Assembly: GCA_963513945.1 (NCBI GenBank)
Contig: OY740716.1
Location: 93,471,232-93,535,231 of the forward strand
DNA from: Hydrotaea diabolus
Taxonomy: Eukaryota; Arthropoda; Insecta; Diptera; Muscidae
Direction of reading: 5' to 3'
Length of the DNA stretch: 64,000 nt
The position numbers were made by a program, and so were the translations under genes. Shown in pieces: positions 24,601 through 34,009 of the stretch. The notes under the pieces were generated by a model that did not search any database, was not told the DNA's origin, and was given only the letters and a program-made list of their open reading frames with translations. Every line of letters starts with the position of its first letter. The stretch's first letter is position 1.

Positions 24601-25559
24601 AATTATGGACATTTGTGAAAAAATCTAGTGTTGCTCGAGGCAGCACTTGTATATATTCATTGTCATACCGTTTGCCGGACTTTAAAATATTGACCTGTGG
24701 CCGTATTTACAGAGAATATAGTCGTGATTATCGTCAAGTTTTAAGACGGTCTAGCCATGTTTGTCTGACTGTTTTCGGAAAACGTACAGCAGGTCTTAAC
24801 ACTGGAATTTTCCAGGAATGTGCGTTGAATCTCCGAACGGTTGTCTTTGAAAATCGTACGGATCGGTTAAGAGATACATTTTTTCTCCACACAATGAAGA
24901 AGAACGTTAAGAAGAGATTCTGAGGACAATCAAATTGCTTACCTGGCAATTGAGTCTTAATTTCGTAAATTCTGCTTCCGTTCCTTGGGTAGAATCGTGT
25001 GTCCAAGTCGGCAGGTGAAGGTTGCGAAGGTGATCCACTATGTATTGGCAAAACGTAGCGATCTAAGCAGTCTTGTTTTGCTTTCGGTTCTGGACAAACC
25101 CTAAACTCAAAATATCTGCAGTAAAGAATATCGGAAAATGATTTAGGAAATGTATTTAATGAATATGTAGTTCTGTACTTACCCCATATGACTAGCTGTC
25201 AACTCAACGCGAATGAGCATTTCGGCACCGGGAGCATATCTTCGAACAATCACACCCTGTCCCCATTGACCTCCATCCTCATGTGGTCGCGGCACTGGCA
25301 AATCCCAAGCATCGCCGCATTCGCCACATTTACCACTGTTACGTTTCCACTGACGCGTTAGTCCGCCACAATATAATTCGTGATCGTTGTAGTCTGGCGG
25401 TGTGTTAAAACCGTAACGCCATGCTGATGCTCGACTTGGTGGCTCTATCAGACGACCATGACCGTCACAACTCGGTACGAAAAGCGCAGTGACAGTGACC
25501 AACAAAATGAAACGCCACATTTGTTTGAGCCGGACGTTATTAACAACGAATTTCTTCAT
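6052..25559 (-). CDS. Membrane-anchored AA15 lytic polysaccharide monooxygenase, three exons
   Basis: Exons are 25559-25183, 25115-24943 and 6644-6052, joined through GTAAGT/GCAG and GTAAGC/GCAG sites in phases 2 and 1, giving about 380 residues. A signal peptide (to about residue 33) precedes His34 in HGRLIEPPSRASAWR, the new N-terminus that forms half of the copper histidine brace. His124 in TASHMGYFEF is the second ligand, 90 residues later as in the AA15 family. Exon 3 adds the NNWGTC/GCGEQEEFRSC block (Phe220 is the likely axial residue), a Thr/Pro-rich stalk, one membrane helix (about 271-292) and an 88-residue tail with PPPRTRR. The family oxidatively cleaves chitin or cellulose; substrate here is unknown. 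The internal Met14 has the better fly start context (CAAACAAATG), so the N-terminus may be 13 residues shorter. TTTATA on the plus strand near 25667 could be a TATA box; a possible poly(A) signal lies near 5590. Confidence 0.9.
6685..7194. other. Intronic sequence without recognised feature
   Basis: Nothing coding or repetitive was recognised between exon 3 of the LPMO gene and the mariner remnant. Confidence 0.3.
7268..8236 (-). pseudogene. Tc1/mariner-superfamily transposase remnant (copy 1)
   Basis: Read on the minus strand from about 8236, broken frames give an N-terminal TPEQRLQIVQLYYENSRSV, a middle VNGDRYRAIITDY, and a C-terminal WPLSSCDITLLDFFLWGYVK with a downstream LPVEMLERVIENL. 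These are the helix-turn-helix start and DDE end of the transposase seen at 17806 and 43990. Several frameshifts and an early stop make it inactive. It sits inside LPMO intron 2. The left edge around 7195-7250 resembles the left edge of the copy at 43951; the right edge is unclear. Confidence 0.8.
8690..9345 (+). repeat. A/B dispersed repeat, partial copy
   Basis: It shares with other copies a stretch reading TTTGCAACACCACGAAATATTG, a 'CTAGCCATG' segment, 'GGGTACT.TTAGTTGG.ACGC', and the terminal 'GTATATAAGGTTAAGCATGG..GAACTTAACGAAGTTTTCAC'. Short open frames inside it are fortuitous. Confidence 0.6.
9700..9885 (+). repeat. LTR end and primer-binding site remnant
   Basis: AATAAA at about 9781 is followed by an end resembling TTAACA and then TTTTGGTGACCCCAACGT, an arrangement typical of an LTR 3' edge followed by a tRNA primer-binding site in fly LTR elements. 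No gag or pol follows; 9886-10640 shows nothing recognisable. Confidence 0.4.
10640..11100 (-). repeat. A/B repeat fragment, reverse orientation
   Basis: The minus strand carries GTGGAGGGTATACAAGGTTC and GGTCTGG, the 3' signature of the A/B repeat. Short frames on both strands show no recognisable protein. Confidence 0.45.
11351..12877 (-). mobile_element. 5'-truncated LINE with target-site duplication
   Basis: The insertion is flanked by the 13-bp direct repeat CTTGTAATCAAAC (11338-11350 and 12878-12890), which is single in the uninterrupted repeat copy near 19480. The T-run at 11351 is the poly(A) tail of a minus-strand element. Inside is a reverse transcriptase fragment, so this is a target-primed insertion truncated at its 5' end. 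Confidence 0.85.
12187..12860 (-). pseudogene. LINE reverse transcriptase fragment
   Basis: Upstream, in a second frame, LQQGTVNAPILFNLFIYDLL is the reverse transcriptase motif before the catalytic site. The 182-residue frame from 12735 then has ADDIVIY, followed by NWNMKINTEKCETILF and IVKYLGIHLD, the usual thumb-side motifs. One frameshift separates the two parts and no endonuclease is present. I cannot assign the clade with confidence. Confidence 0.8.
13509..14665. mobile_element. Foldback-like element, copy 1 (rearranged)
   Basis: It begins CACGCAGAAAAAAAGTATGG and contains about 350 bp of short alternating units such as CAACCATACTATGATCCTC and CAACAATAGTATGATTCAC, which are complementary to TATGGTTG/TATTGTTG units of the other half. 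A second terminus, CCACACGCAGAG, lies inside at 13987. The right segment (13987-14665) is in opposite orientation to the copy at 34010-41829. It interrupts an A/B repeat. No transposase is encoded. Confidence 0.6.
17707..18628 (+). mobile_element. Internally deleted DD41D mariner (rosa-like)
   Basis: Terminal inverted repeats of about 37 bp (AAGGGTGTTTTTTATTGGGG and its 3' partner AAAGGTGTTTTTTATTGAGG) are flanked by TA at 17705-17706 and 18629-18630, the Tc1/mariner target site. At 922 bp it is shorter than a usual 1.3-kb mariner. It sits in the 3' UTR of a LINE, so it is younger than that LINE. Confidence 0.85.
17806..18522 (+). pseudogene. Mariner transposase, DDE core only
   Basis: The 238-codon frame carries the catalytic residues: Asp in FSDEAHFWL, Asp in FQQDGATCHTA, and Asp in SCDLTPLDYFLWGYVK. 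There are 41 residues between the second and third, the DD41D spacing of the rosa group. The natural start appears to be ATG at 17820 (MNRLTKEQRLQ), but a deletion joins it out of frame to the core near 17852, so the DNA-binding domain is lost. The apparent start at 17806 is not genuine. The C-terminus (HMLEKVVENWTCRIGFIRAS) looks complete. Confidence 0.85.
18683..18942 (+). mobile_element. MITE, copy 1
   Basis: This is a 260-bp element with imperfect terminal inverted repeats of about 38 bp, starting TATGTGACAGCGCATAGAAA and ending with the complement of TATGTGACGCGCAAAATAGA; both contain AGGGACCTAAGGGTAAAAA or a close variant. Other copies are at 42085 and 54445. Confidence 0.8.
18985..20865 (+). 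repeat. A/B dispersed repeat, copy 2 (full length, inverted ends)
   Basis: It begins ACAAGTAAAAACGAACC and ends GAACGAAGTTTTTACTTGT, giving a short inverted terminus. At 1,881 bp it is the reference for the interrupted copy at 11100-16150. A 35-bp AT-rich segment (ATGATGTT.ACATATATTT) lies just before it and again at 20910. A further partial copy with the end ACAAGTATAAACGTAG starts at 20951 and runs to about 21130. No coding capacity was seen. Confidence 0.65.
21140..22555. other. Intronic sequence without recognised feature
   Basis: Short open frames only; fragments at 21140-21290 resemble A/B repeat sequence. Nothing else was recognised on either strand. Confidence 0.3.
22560..22682 (+). 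repeat. SINE tail fragment
   Basis: It matches the 3' part of the SINE at 29831: a CGGTGTCCAACC-like segment, CAGTGGGTAT, GCTCACCGATAAGG, and CTTAATGGGATGTTGTGGG. Confidence 0.5.
22690..23780. other. Intronic sequence without recognised feature
   Basis: No coding region or known repeat was recognised. Confidence 0.3.
23806..24530 (+). pseudogene. Jockey-type ORF1 (gag-like) remnant
   Basis: The 162-codon frame begins with a Ser/Asp/Asn-rich low-complexity region and continues with FSFKALNNEQVKINTKT and SYRKLVHYLREK, the conserved block before the zinc knuckles of Jockey-clade ORF1 proteins, which bind element RNA. After a stop, STPKEDIKEELEKL continues in another frame, the standard next motif. 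The zinc knuckles and the whole ORF2 are missing. It lies 0.6 kb downstream of LPMO exon 2, inside intron 2. Confidence 0.75.
24600..24930 (+). repeat. A/B-related repeat fragment
   Basis: It contains the shared series TTCATTGTCATACCGTTTG, a TCGTCAAGTTTTAAGACGG segment and CTAGCCATGTTTGTCTG. The 102-codon frame across it is not a gene. It abuts the LPMO exon 2 donor. Confidence 0.5.
24943..25115 (-). CDS. LPMO exon 2
   Basis: This is a 173-bp exon between a TTTACTGCAG acceptor and a GTAAGC donor. It completes Gly126 and continues YFEFRVCPEP through IYEIKTQLP (residues 127-183), both typical of AA15 enzymes. The first intron is only 67 bp, a usual size for flies. No start codon is needed; the frame is set by exon 1. 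Confidence 0.9.
25183..25559 (-). CDS. LPMO exon 1 (signal peptide, both brace histidines)
   Basis: The exon encodes residues 1-125 and two bases of codon 126 and ends at a GTAAGT donor. It contains the secretion signal, the mature N-terminal His34, the YCGG and CGECGDAWD cysteine motifs, and His124. Reading past the donor meets an immediate stop, so splicing is required. Confidence 0.92.
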
Positions 25560-25739
25560 ATATAATAGCGATGCCTTTTATGTTAATCTGAAACAATGAC
25601 AACTATTTTTTTATCAGAAACTCTTCATATCTTTTTATGTAATCTTGAGTAAAATAATTTTGTTCGTTTATAAAGTATAATGTTTTTGTTAAAGTTCTTT
25701 TACATATTGAACAGCTCATTCTTAACTATTCGTTTTTTT

Positions 25740-28052
25740 TATCACAAACCAGAATCACTTTTACGGATCAAATAGACTCATTAAAAAGGACGGGTGATCC
25801 ATGAATCGATACATCCAATTTAGTTTCATGTATAAAAAACTCTGTACATAATTCAACAGTAAAAATCAAACAAAAACAGAATTTAAAGAGCAAGAAACCG
25901 CCATTGGTAAACGGCAACTTGAAAAAATTATTTTCTTTGAAAGATCGACTTTTAAAATTAAAAAGAAAAAGGTCTGGGGACAAAGAAGTTGATGGAATGC
26001 TTAGGAGGATAAGCAACGTCATTAAGAAAGCCTACAAGGACTCAATGAATAGCTTTTACGTAACCAGCCTAAGCAATATACAGCACGATGCGAGAAAGTC
26101 CTGGCGTTTTATAAATGAATCACTTGGTAGAGAATCATGCAAACATATACAGTTAAAGGATATTAACGGTGAATTAATTTTGAGTGATTTTTGCAAAGCT
26201 GAACTGTTAAACTCCTTTACTTTCTGGACTCGGTAGAGCAACTGAGAAATCAAATTGAACGTTTTCCGTCGGACACATGTAATTCTTTGAGAACTTTGGA
26301 ACGCTGTAATAATAGATTTCGTCTTCAACATACTACAAATGAAGAAATACTGAATATAGTAGCACATTTACAACCAGGAAAAAGCTGTGGTCACGACTTG
26401 TTATCTCCTAGGGTAATTTTGGAGTGCAAAAACATTTTAACTCCGTCACTGGTAAAAATATTCAATGACATATTAAACACTTCAGTTTATCCTGAAACTT
26501 TAAAAATACATAAAGTGATTCCAATACCTAAAGATAGAATTTCTACAACTGTTGATAAATTTAGACCAATTTCGATATTGCCTATTATAGATAACATTTT
26601 TGAAAGGATAATCTATAGTAGACTCTTATCATACTTTCAGGAAAACCGTTTGCTTAACGATTATCAATTTGGTTTTAGGAATGGTTGTGGTACAGAGGAG
26701 GCTACACTCAATGTTCAAAACTATATATGCAAAGGACTAGATCAAGGTAATAGTCGTGTCGCTGGTATCTTCTACGATCTAAGCAAAGCGTTTGATCTAA
26801 TAGATCATAAAATATTAGCTCAAAAACTGCAATATTATGGCTTGGGTGGTAGCGAACTTTTACTAATAATTAACTATTTAGACAATAGGAAACAGTTTGT
26901 TCAGATTAATCAACATAAAAGTATATTTGGTTCTGTATAACATGGAGTTCCACAGGGCAGTGTTCTGGGCCCGCAATTGTTCTCTATTTATATTAATGAT
27001 TTGAAAAATCTTCGTTTGTATGGAAAGCTGTTTATATATGCTGATGAAACAGCAGCTAAGCCATATATGGAAAAAGATGCATCTTTAATACTGGAGTATG
27101 CGCGCATAAACAAACTTTTTTTAAATCCACAAAAAACCAAGCTTATAAGGTTTAGGCCGCATTTTCATTTTCATAACACGTTTAGCATATATGTTGATGG
27201 TAAGCAGATTATAGAAGTAGGTACCATAAAGTACTTGGGACTATTGTTTCAAACTAATCTTGCTTGGGACCAACATATACAGCATTTTAAAACAAAAATT
27301 GCCCCTGCTGTTGGATTGCTTTATAAATTTAAAAACAAATTTGATCAACGTACAAAACTTCTTATTTATCAGGCTTTAATTCAAAGCCATTGCAATTACT
27401 TGGATATTATCTATGGACATAGAAAGAGTATAGAGCTCGGCACACCCCAAAGACTTCAGAATAAGGCCCTAAAGGCCGTAGCAAACTTACCAATTACATA
27501 CCCAACACAGTTTTTGTATAAAAATGTGTTTTTAACTGTTTTGCCGATACACGCAACGTATAAAAACAATTATTATTGTACGTCTTAAAATGTTTGCATG
27601 GCATAGGACACCATACCATTTCATTTCCCCGTTATCATCACCCATTTAACACTCGAAATAATAATCAATTGAATATAATTTTTAGCAGAACAGAAACCAC
27701 AAAACAACGCATTGAGCATTCTGGCAGTAGGGAATTTAACAACTTGTCTCATGAAATAAAATCCATTACAAGCCTTTCACTTTTTAAATCAAGATTAAAA
27801 ACATTTTTGGTACAGAATATTGATGAGCTCCTAATATTGTTTAATATACCTTACCCAGTTTTATTTTCTTTTTTCTTTCTTAATATAATATAATCTGATA
27901 TATGTATTACCAATACTTTTTCACATTTCAAATTAAATTTTAAGTTTAAAAAATGTGTGCCAACTTGCCTCTAAAATGCCTTACGGCGCTGAGGCCTTTG
28001 TAATTTTATGAATTAAAATATTATAACATTTTAAAATAAATAAATTTTAAAA
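25740..28052 (+). mobile_element. LINE (CR1/Jockey group), 5'-truncated, poly(A) tail
   Basis: The element reads plus, divergent from the LPMO gene, and ends in AATAAATAAA, a short T-rich stretch and 14 A at 28039-28052. It starts inside ORF2, between endonuclease and reverse transcriptase, so it is 5'-truncated. Its left edge leaves only about 180 bp to the LPMO start codon. Confidence 0.82.
25904..27893 (+). pseudogene. LINE ORF2 reverse transcriptase, four broken frames
   Basis: Four successive frames (25904-26236, 26287-26940, 26977-27588, 27576-27893) together give a linker with KAYKDSMNSFY, the finger motif DKFRPISILPI and DYQFGFRNGCGT, FYDLSKAFDLIDH, then after a stop HGVPQGSVLGPQLFSIYIND, a catalytic site altered to YADE, and the C-terminal RLQNKALKAV. 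The stop at 26938, frameshifts, and Asp-to-Glu change in YADD show that it is dead. The family copies its own mRNA into nicked DNA. Confidence 0.82.
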
Positions 28053-28059
28053 AAAAAAA

Positions 28060-28425
28060 AAACTTGGTGTACAGATTCGCGGCCTTTGCAACTACTATCA
28101 TCATAGGATTCATTTGAAACCACATGCCCGAATATATCCGAAATATCATTCAAGATTTCATTCCTGAAGTCTATCAAAGCCACAAAACTCGAGAGTTTTT
28201 ACAAAACAGAATGTATGCTTAACGCAGAACTCCTAGATCAGCTCATATCGGACTTTTGGGATAGCGGAAAACTGCCCACTCACTCACGAAAGAAAGTATA
28301 AATAACTCTTCTTCCATAGAAATGGAAGCTCTATGATTACAAGAGCTGAGAGGTTTAGCGTTGTTAACTATGGTAAAAAAGATTAGTAGCGCACATCATC
28401 AATAATAAATAAATCTAGTGTGTAT
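28060..28425. other. Sequence without recognised feature
   Basis: Nothing coding or repetitive was recognised after the LINE tail. Confidence 0.25.
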
Positions 28426-28429
28426 GATG

Positions 28430-29090
28430 GCTTATGGTCATAAGCTGTTTGGGGTTGTTAATGGGTTTCCCTTTAAGAAATTTTTAGCAATTGGTACTGT
28501 TAGTTGGGACGCACTTGATACCATGAAATCAAAACATAGATTTCTTCGAAATTTCGGCCGATATTAGGGTCGGGTGCATGGATCGGATATAGGCCCACCA
28601 AACGGTTTTTTTTTTTTGAAAGACTGAATTACTCCACCAGCTAATTAGATCTGTTTCTTTCTGTTTGTCTTATGAGAAAAGTAAGTCAGCGAAGTTAAAG
28701 CAAACACATCACTGTCTGGCGCCGCCGACAAGGTCTCTACTTATTTAACGATCCATATACGAGTATATGAAACATTGCTTGATTTTGCATATGCGAAGAA
28801 TTCGAAGTTGAAGAGTGAGCACACAGGCAACTCACTGAACAAGTCCTAACATATTGACGGACTGTCCGACTTACGTTTTTTCAGTACGAGAACATTAACT
28901 TTTGTTAATACACACACGTACATCGATGATTTGAAAGTTGTTATTTAGAACAACAATGTTGTTGCCACTAAAATGACTTTCGGAAATTCCTTTTGTTACA
29001 TTCTTTGGTTTTTGTTTTGTTTTGCGTTTTTGTAGCGTAGTGATGTTAAGGGGTATATAAGTTTTGGTCTGACCGAACTTAATGACGTTT
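28430..29090 (+). repeat. A/B dispersed repeat, partial copy
   Basis: It shows GGTCATAAGCTGTTTGGGG, GGTACTGTTAGTTGGGACGC and the terminal GGGGTATATAAG, GTCTGACCGAACTTAATG and ACGTTTTTAATG pieces of the family. Confidence 0.55.
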
Positions 29091-29169
29091 TTAATGTTAA
29101 GCTAAACACCTCGCTTAATTATTCAACGTTTTAACGGTAGTTGTTGGCAAAAAAAACACTAGTCATATT

Positions 29170-31945
29170 TTAACAACTATAACCGCAGTCTGGGTCATAA
29201 ATTCTTACAAATTGCGTACATTTTCGTCCAGTTTGTTGTTTCCCATTGGAAATTTACAAAATTTTGTCGGCTTTTGAATATGATGATACATCCAAAGCAT
29301 GTCTTCGACTCTGATAATCTGATTCCTAACATGAGACCAATAACACGGTCGTGGAGTCCCACCTTAACACTCCAGACGGATAAGGTCCGAGACAACAGAG
29401 AGCCGCAATAATCCAAGCAGCGCAACGTCAACCTGCCAACAAGGAACAGCAAACCCCGCCAACCCCTACGTGCGGAATAATAATAATTGCCGCTTACAAT
29501 ACCGGTATCCGAGAATCCGTCACAAATCAAGGCAGGGGGTAGTAACACGATTGACAGGCATGCAAGGCTGGTAAATTTTTCACAAAGACGGCTAATAAGT
29601 CATCAATGTCTTTGAGGAAGAGGAATCTGGACACGAAAATAGGGAATGAACAGCTAAGGCGTTCTCGCGGATTATCTGATGCTTAAACTGTCTCAGATAA
29701 ATGCGTCAGCGAACTGGGCAGACGACATTCGTCGTTCTTCATAAAGGTTGGGGCAGCTCAAACATGACGGATTATGTGTTGAAAATGCTTGGCAAACAGA
29801 ACAAAGATCTGATAGTGGGCAATTATGGGCCACCGTGGCGGTAAGTGTGCGCGATATGAAAACCCAGGTTCAAAACCAGGTAAGAACATCTAAAAATTTC
29901 AGCGGCAGGTTTCCTCCTCGTAAATGACGGCTACTTAACGAGTAAGAGATTGATCTCTAATCCATGTAAAACTTCTCTATAAAATGCATTAGTCTTTCGG
30001 AGCCGACATTAAACAGTAGGTCCCGGTCAGTGAGTATAAGAATTATATCGTGCACAGTTCACTGCTTTGAGAGAAGTTGTTCCTTAATGGGATATTATGG
30101 GTATTAAGTTAGTAATGGGCAACTTGGAGATCTTCTACAGAGACAAATGCCAAGGCGGAACTCTTTTTGTGACCTAGTTTTAATCGCCAGATTTGCTAAG
30201 ACGGACGGAGAGCTATTAAGATGTCCAAGCCAAACAAGTGAGTGGGTGTTCTCGCCATAGAAAATGCATTCTTTGTCAACGTAATTTATGTGATCTCTTT
30301 TCAACAAAGTTTTAAAACGCAGATGCAACGGTTCTGAGACAGGGTGAAGGACCCATGCAACTGACATCCACCTGATGACCCGGTACTTCCACCCACGCTG
30401 GAACTTCAACGATAGGTAAGGTGAGGACAACTCACCAGTAAGGAATTTAATATAATTTTTGATGCTTACTCTTACCATGTATCTTGGGGCAGCAGTATTT
30501 ACAGCAAACGAGGGCTGCTGTTTTAGAATTCCTAAATTCTAACGATCTACTAACACTTGGTACTTGTAATAATGCTTTTAACAGAATTAGGGAAGATGTC
30601 ATAGAAATAACGGTTTGTTCCGAAACAGTGCTAGACGACGTTAAGGGATGACTCAGACACGCATTTCTTCTCTGATCACCGCTACATAATACAGTATAGG
30701 TACAGTAAAAAAACAACTGCGAAAAGTACCGCGAGAAACTTAATTACAATATAGAACCAAGCGGCACCCGCAAGGGAACAGAAAAAATTGACTAGGAAGT
30801 CTCGAAACTTACGGAATCTCTGACATGGTCCTTTGAGGAGAGTTGACCAATCCGGGACAGGAAAATAGCCAAGAAAAAAGCCTGGCTGAAAGGGCAGATA
30901 CGAAATCTGGGCAAGTCAGTGCATAGACTCTTCAATAGGCACGACGCAGAAAGAGTACAATAAACTGGTAGGAATACCACAAAAAATCCGTGAATACAAC
31001 AAAACCGTAAGAAACGTAGCATGGAGAATAGTTTTGCGAGTAGGTAGACAGCGTAAACGATGTCTCTAAAATTTAGAAATTTATATCTAAAACCCAAACG
31101 CAGCCGGAAATATTGGTAGAACTAATGAAAATGTTGGTATTGGTATTGAGAGTGGTCTTTATACCCTTAAGCATAACGAGCACTAAGCCTAACAAATAGT
31201 GGATAACATGGCAAAATCCCAAATACCAGACAACTTATTAAAATTTAAACATCATGCTTTGGTTAAGTGCAGGTCGTTTAAGAATGCACTGCATGTGTTA
31301 GTGAAGCTATTAGAAAAATCTTTTGTACACCGACACCTTGGTGTAGATATGGAGGGTGCTACCAACAATGTTCATGCCGACGTCCTTATCCAATCCTTAG
31401 ACCAGTTTGGCGAAGACCGGGTGCTTAAATACTGGATCAGTCATATGCTAAGGAATAGAAGGATATAATCAGAAACTGCAAAGCCGGCATTCTGTCTCTA
31501 TTGCTTTGGGCCACCATTATAGACATTCTACTAAGCGTCTTAACCGATGAAGGATTGAAACTGTTATGCAGACGACGTCGCAATACTAATAAGGGGCAGA
31601 CACCCAAACACTCTGCAGAATGGCCTCTGATGAATTAGACCTGTCGCTCTACTGAGCTAATCGAAATATGCCTCTTCACGAGGAAGACGAAGATTTCAAC
31701 GTTCGAAGAACATTGCTTTTTAGGAAGCATCATCAAGATGAAAACCTCGGAGTAATGCTTGATCAGAACTATTATGGAAAGGCCACAAAGATTACAGAAC
31801 GACAAAAGCTTATAGATGCTGCTCCTTGTGCAGAAGATCAATCTGATCTAAATGGGGCCTTAGGCCTAAGATAACACACTGGCTCTGACAAGCGTAGTGA
31901 GGTCTATTATTACATACGCGGTACTGAAGTTGATGAGAATTCATT
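29170..31945 (+). mobile_element. Decayed LOA/R1-like LINE, split by a SINE
   Basis: Weak ORF1-like sequence (TPTCGIIIIAAYNTGIRESV at about 29455) is followed after the SINE by endonuclease (HVSWGSS, VIEITVCSETVL; 30460-30650) and reverse transcriptase fragments (VDMEGATNNVHADVLIQSL at 31346; YADDVAILIRG at about 31570; LGVMLDQNYY). The 'EGAFNNV'-type motif and ADDV suggest the LOA/R1 group. Frames change repeatedly. Confidence 0.65.
29831..30112 (+). repeat. tRNA-derived SINE, copy 1
   Basis: A-box-like TGGCGGTAAGTGTG lies about 33 bases before B-box-like GGTTCAAAACC, then GCGGCAGGTTTCCTCCTCG and a body ending TTCCTTAATGGGATATTATG. A related copy is at 47541 and tails are at 22560 and 52785. 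Confidence 0.5.
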
Positions 31946-31949
31946 GTTG

Positions 31950-34009
31950 CAAGAAATAGAATCAATGACTCAAAGGCAAATAGAGCTAGCAAACGCTCTC
32001 GGCAACATGATGTCCTTGTTAATATCAAAAATATACAATTAGATCAGATCATTGCAGAATGGAATGCTAATGGCATTTCCAATCATTTACATAAGATAAA
32101 AGTATTTTTGAAGCTTCATTATATAGACATATTCTTGATCTGTGAAACACATTTAACCAGGAAATCTCGCATAAATGGATACGATGCACTAATTTCAAAT
32201 GATAGAGCTCACGGACGTGCTGCAGTACTCATAAAAAGTAGTATTAAATACAACATTTCAGAAAACTAAAACTAGCACAGGCATGTACTCGGTTTATTTT
32301 CCACCCAGGTATAACATAAACTGTGATACATGTAACCGATTTTCCAAAATATCGATGATAAATTTATAGTCGGTAGGGATTTTAACACATCTGGTGGGTA
32401 TTACGCCTAAGCAATCCTAAAGGGAAACAATTGTACGAGTGCATTGTCAAAATAATTACAGAACACTTTTGACTGGTAGACCTTCAAACTGGCCCACTGA
32501 CCCTGCAAACATTTCAGATCTTTTGGATTTATTCGTCTGCTCTGGAATACCACAACAATATTTTGATGTTCGTGCCTGCGACGATTTAAGCTCGGATCAT
32601 ACACCTATTTTTATTAAATTACAAAGTAGATGCTTGCATCTTTCCCACAAACATACCTCTTTTTTCGTCAAAAACCGATATAAAATATTTTCAGGATTGG
32701 ACTGATACACGCATTAATCTTAGCAAATCCCTTAAACCAGGGATTGAAATTTGTGATACTGTTAAGACCTTTGTTAAATAATTTCATGAAACTACATATC
32801 AGTCCAAGCCTCAGGAAACTACAAGTAATATCCCAAACTTACAGGTCTAACTAGAAATACGAAATTTAATCAAGTCAAAAAGGCGACTGAGGAAAAGATG
32901 GCAGAGAACACGGCTCCCGGAAGATAAATGGAATTTGAACCGAGCGGTTCAATACCTAAACAACCGATTAAAAGAAATAAATAATGAAGATATCGGACGA
33001 TATCTTACAGAATTTAGTCCTACAGACATTTACACCGTTGTCTTTGTGTAACAGAGACTATCAAACAATTTGTGACTTTCTTAATATCCATGCCAAATAT
33101 CTTCTCCAATTAAACCGTTTACATTCCAGGAAGTTATAGCAGAAATAAAAAGTTAAGCGACAAGAAAACACCTAGACATGACAAAATAAAGGCCAAAGTA
33201 GTAAAGTCTTTGCCGAAAAAGGGAATTATTTTTCTCACTACCTTGTTCAATTCCGTAACAAAATCGTCATATTTCCCATCTCAGTGGAAATACGCTAAAA
33301 TTATCATGTCCTGAATCATATGAACCCGAAAAACTACTTAGCTCGTATCGACTGATAAGTTTGCTGTCTGTGTTCACGCAGGTGTTAGAACGCATTTTTT
33401 AAAAGCGGATGTTTTCAATTCTGTATAATCTAAATGTTATACCAGATCGTCAGTTTGGCTCCCGACATAATCACGATACACCGGAACAATGTCACAGAAT
33501 TTTGGAAGTAATTAGGCACTCTCTGAAAAAAACAGATGAATTGTTGTTCTACATTTTTAGATGTCAAACGAGCGTATGATAGAGTCTGGCATTTCGGATT
33601 ACTTATTAAACTCAAAAAGTTGTTACCTACACCATACTATCTAATGTTAAAGTCTTTTCTTAATGAACGGAGTTTTTACGTATCTGTAAACGGTTATGAT
33701 TCGAAATTTGGAACTATTAAATCTGGCGTACCGGCGTACAGTATACACCGCTGATATGCTGGTAAATACGGATGTAACAATAGCTTCTTATGCCGATGAC
33801 ACTGCTATATTAGCTACAAGTCCCAATCCTGCGAAAGCCTCGAGAACAGCTGAAAGGCAACTTGACCAGCTACAACTATGGTATAATAAGTGGAACATAA
33901 AAGTGAATCCCGAAAAATTTTCAAACGTTACATTTATGCTTAGAACCGAAGAGTGTCCATCTCTCACTTTAAATGGAGTTGCAGATCCCAAATCTAACTG
34001 CGTTAAGTA
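31950..34009 (+). mobile_element. Jockey LINE remnant, copy A
   Basis: It starts with the end of ORF1 (QRQIELANALGNMM) and continues with ORF2 endonuclease (IIAEWNANGISNHLHKIKVF, ICETHLTRKS, HGRAAVLIKSSIKYN) and reverse transcriptase (FLDVKRAYDRVWH, FGTIKSGVPAYS, ASYADDTAILATS, VNPEKFSNVTF). Multiple stops and a missing GVPQGS region are present. It is cut at the NCVKY motif by the foldback-like element. Confidence 0.8.

Noticed and set aside
24615..25051. Plus and minus frames of about 100 codons near LPMO exon 2
   Set aside because: The plus frame is A/B repeat; the minus frame is exon 2 read through its splice donor.
29195..29548. 117-codon minus-strand frame with hydrophobic stretches
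   Set aside because: The opposite strand fits a decayed LINE ORF1 better and no start context or homology supports the minus frame.
32407..32604. Minus frames repeated 4,110 bp apart, suggesting a conserved small gene
   Set aside because: They are antisense to the Jockey endonuclease and repeated only because of the duplication.
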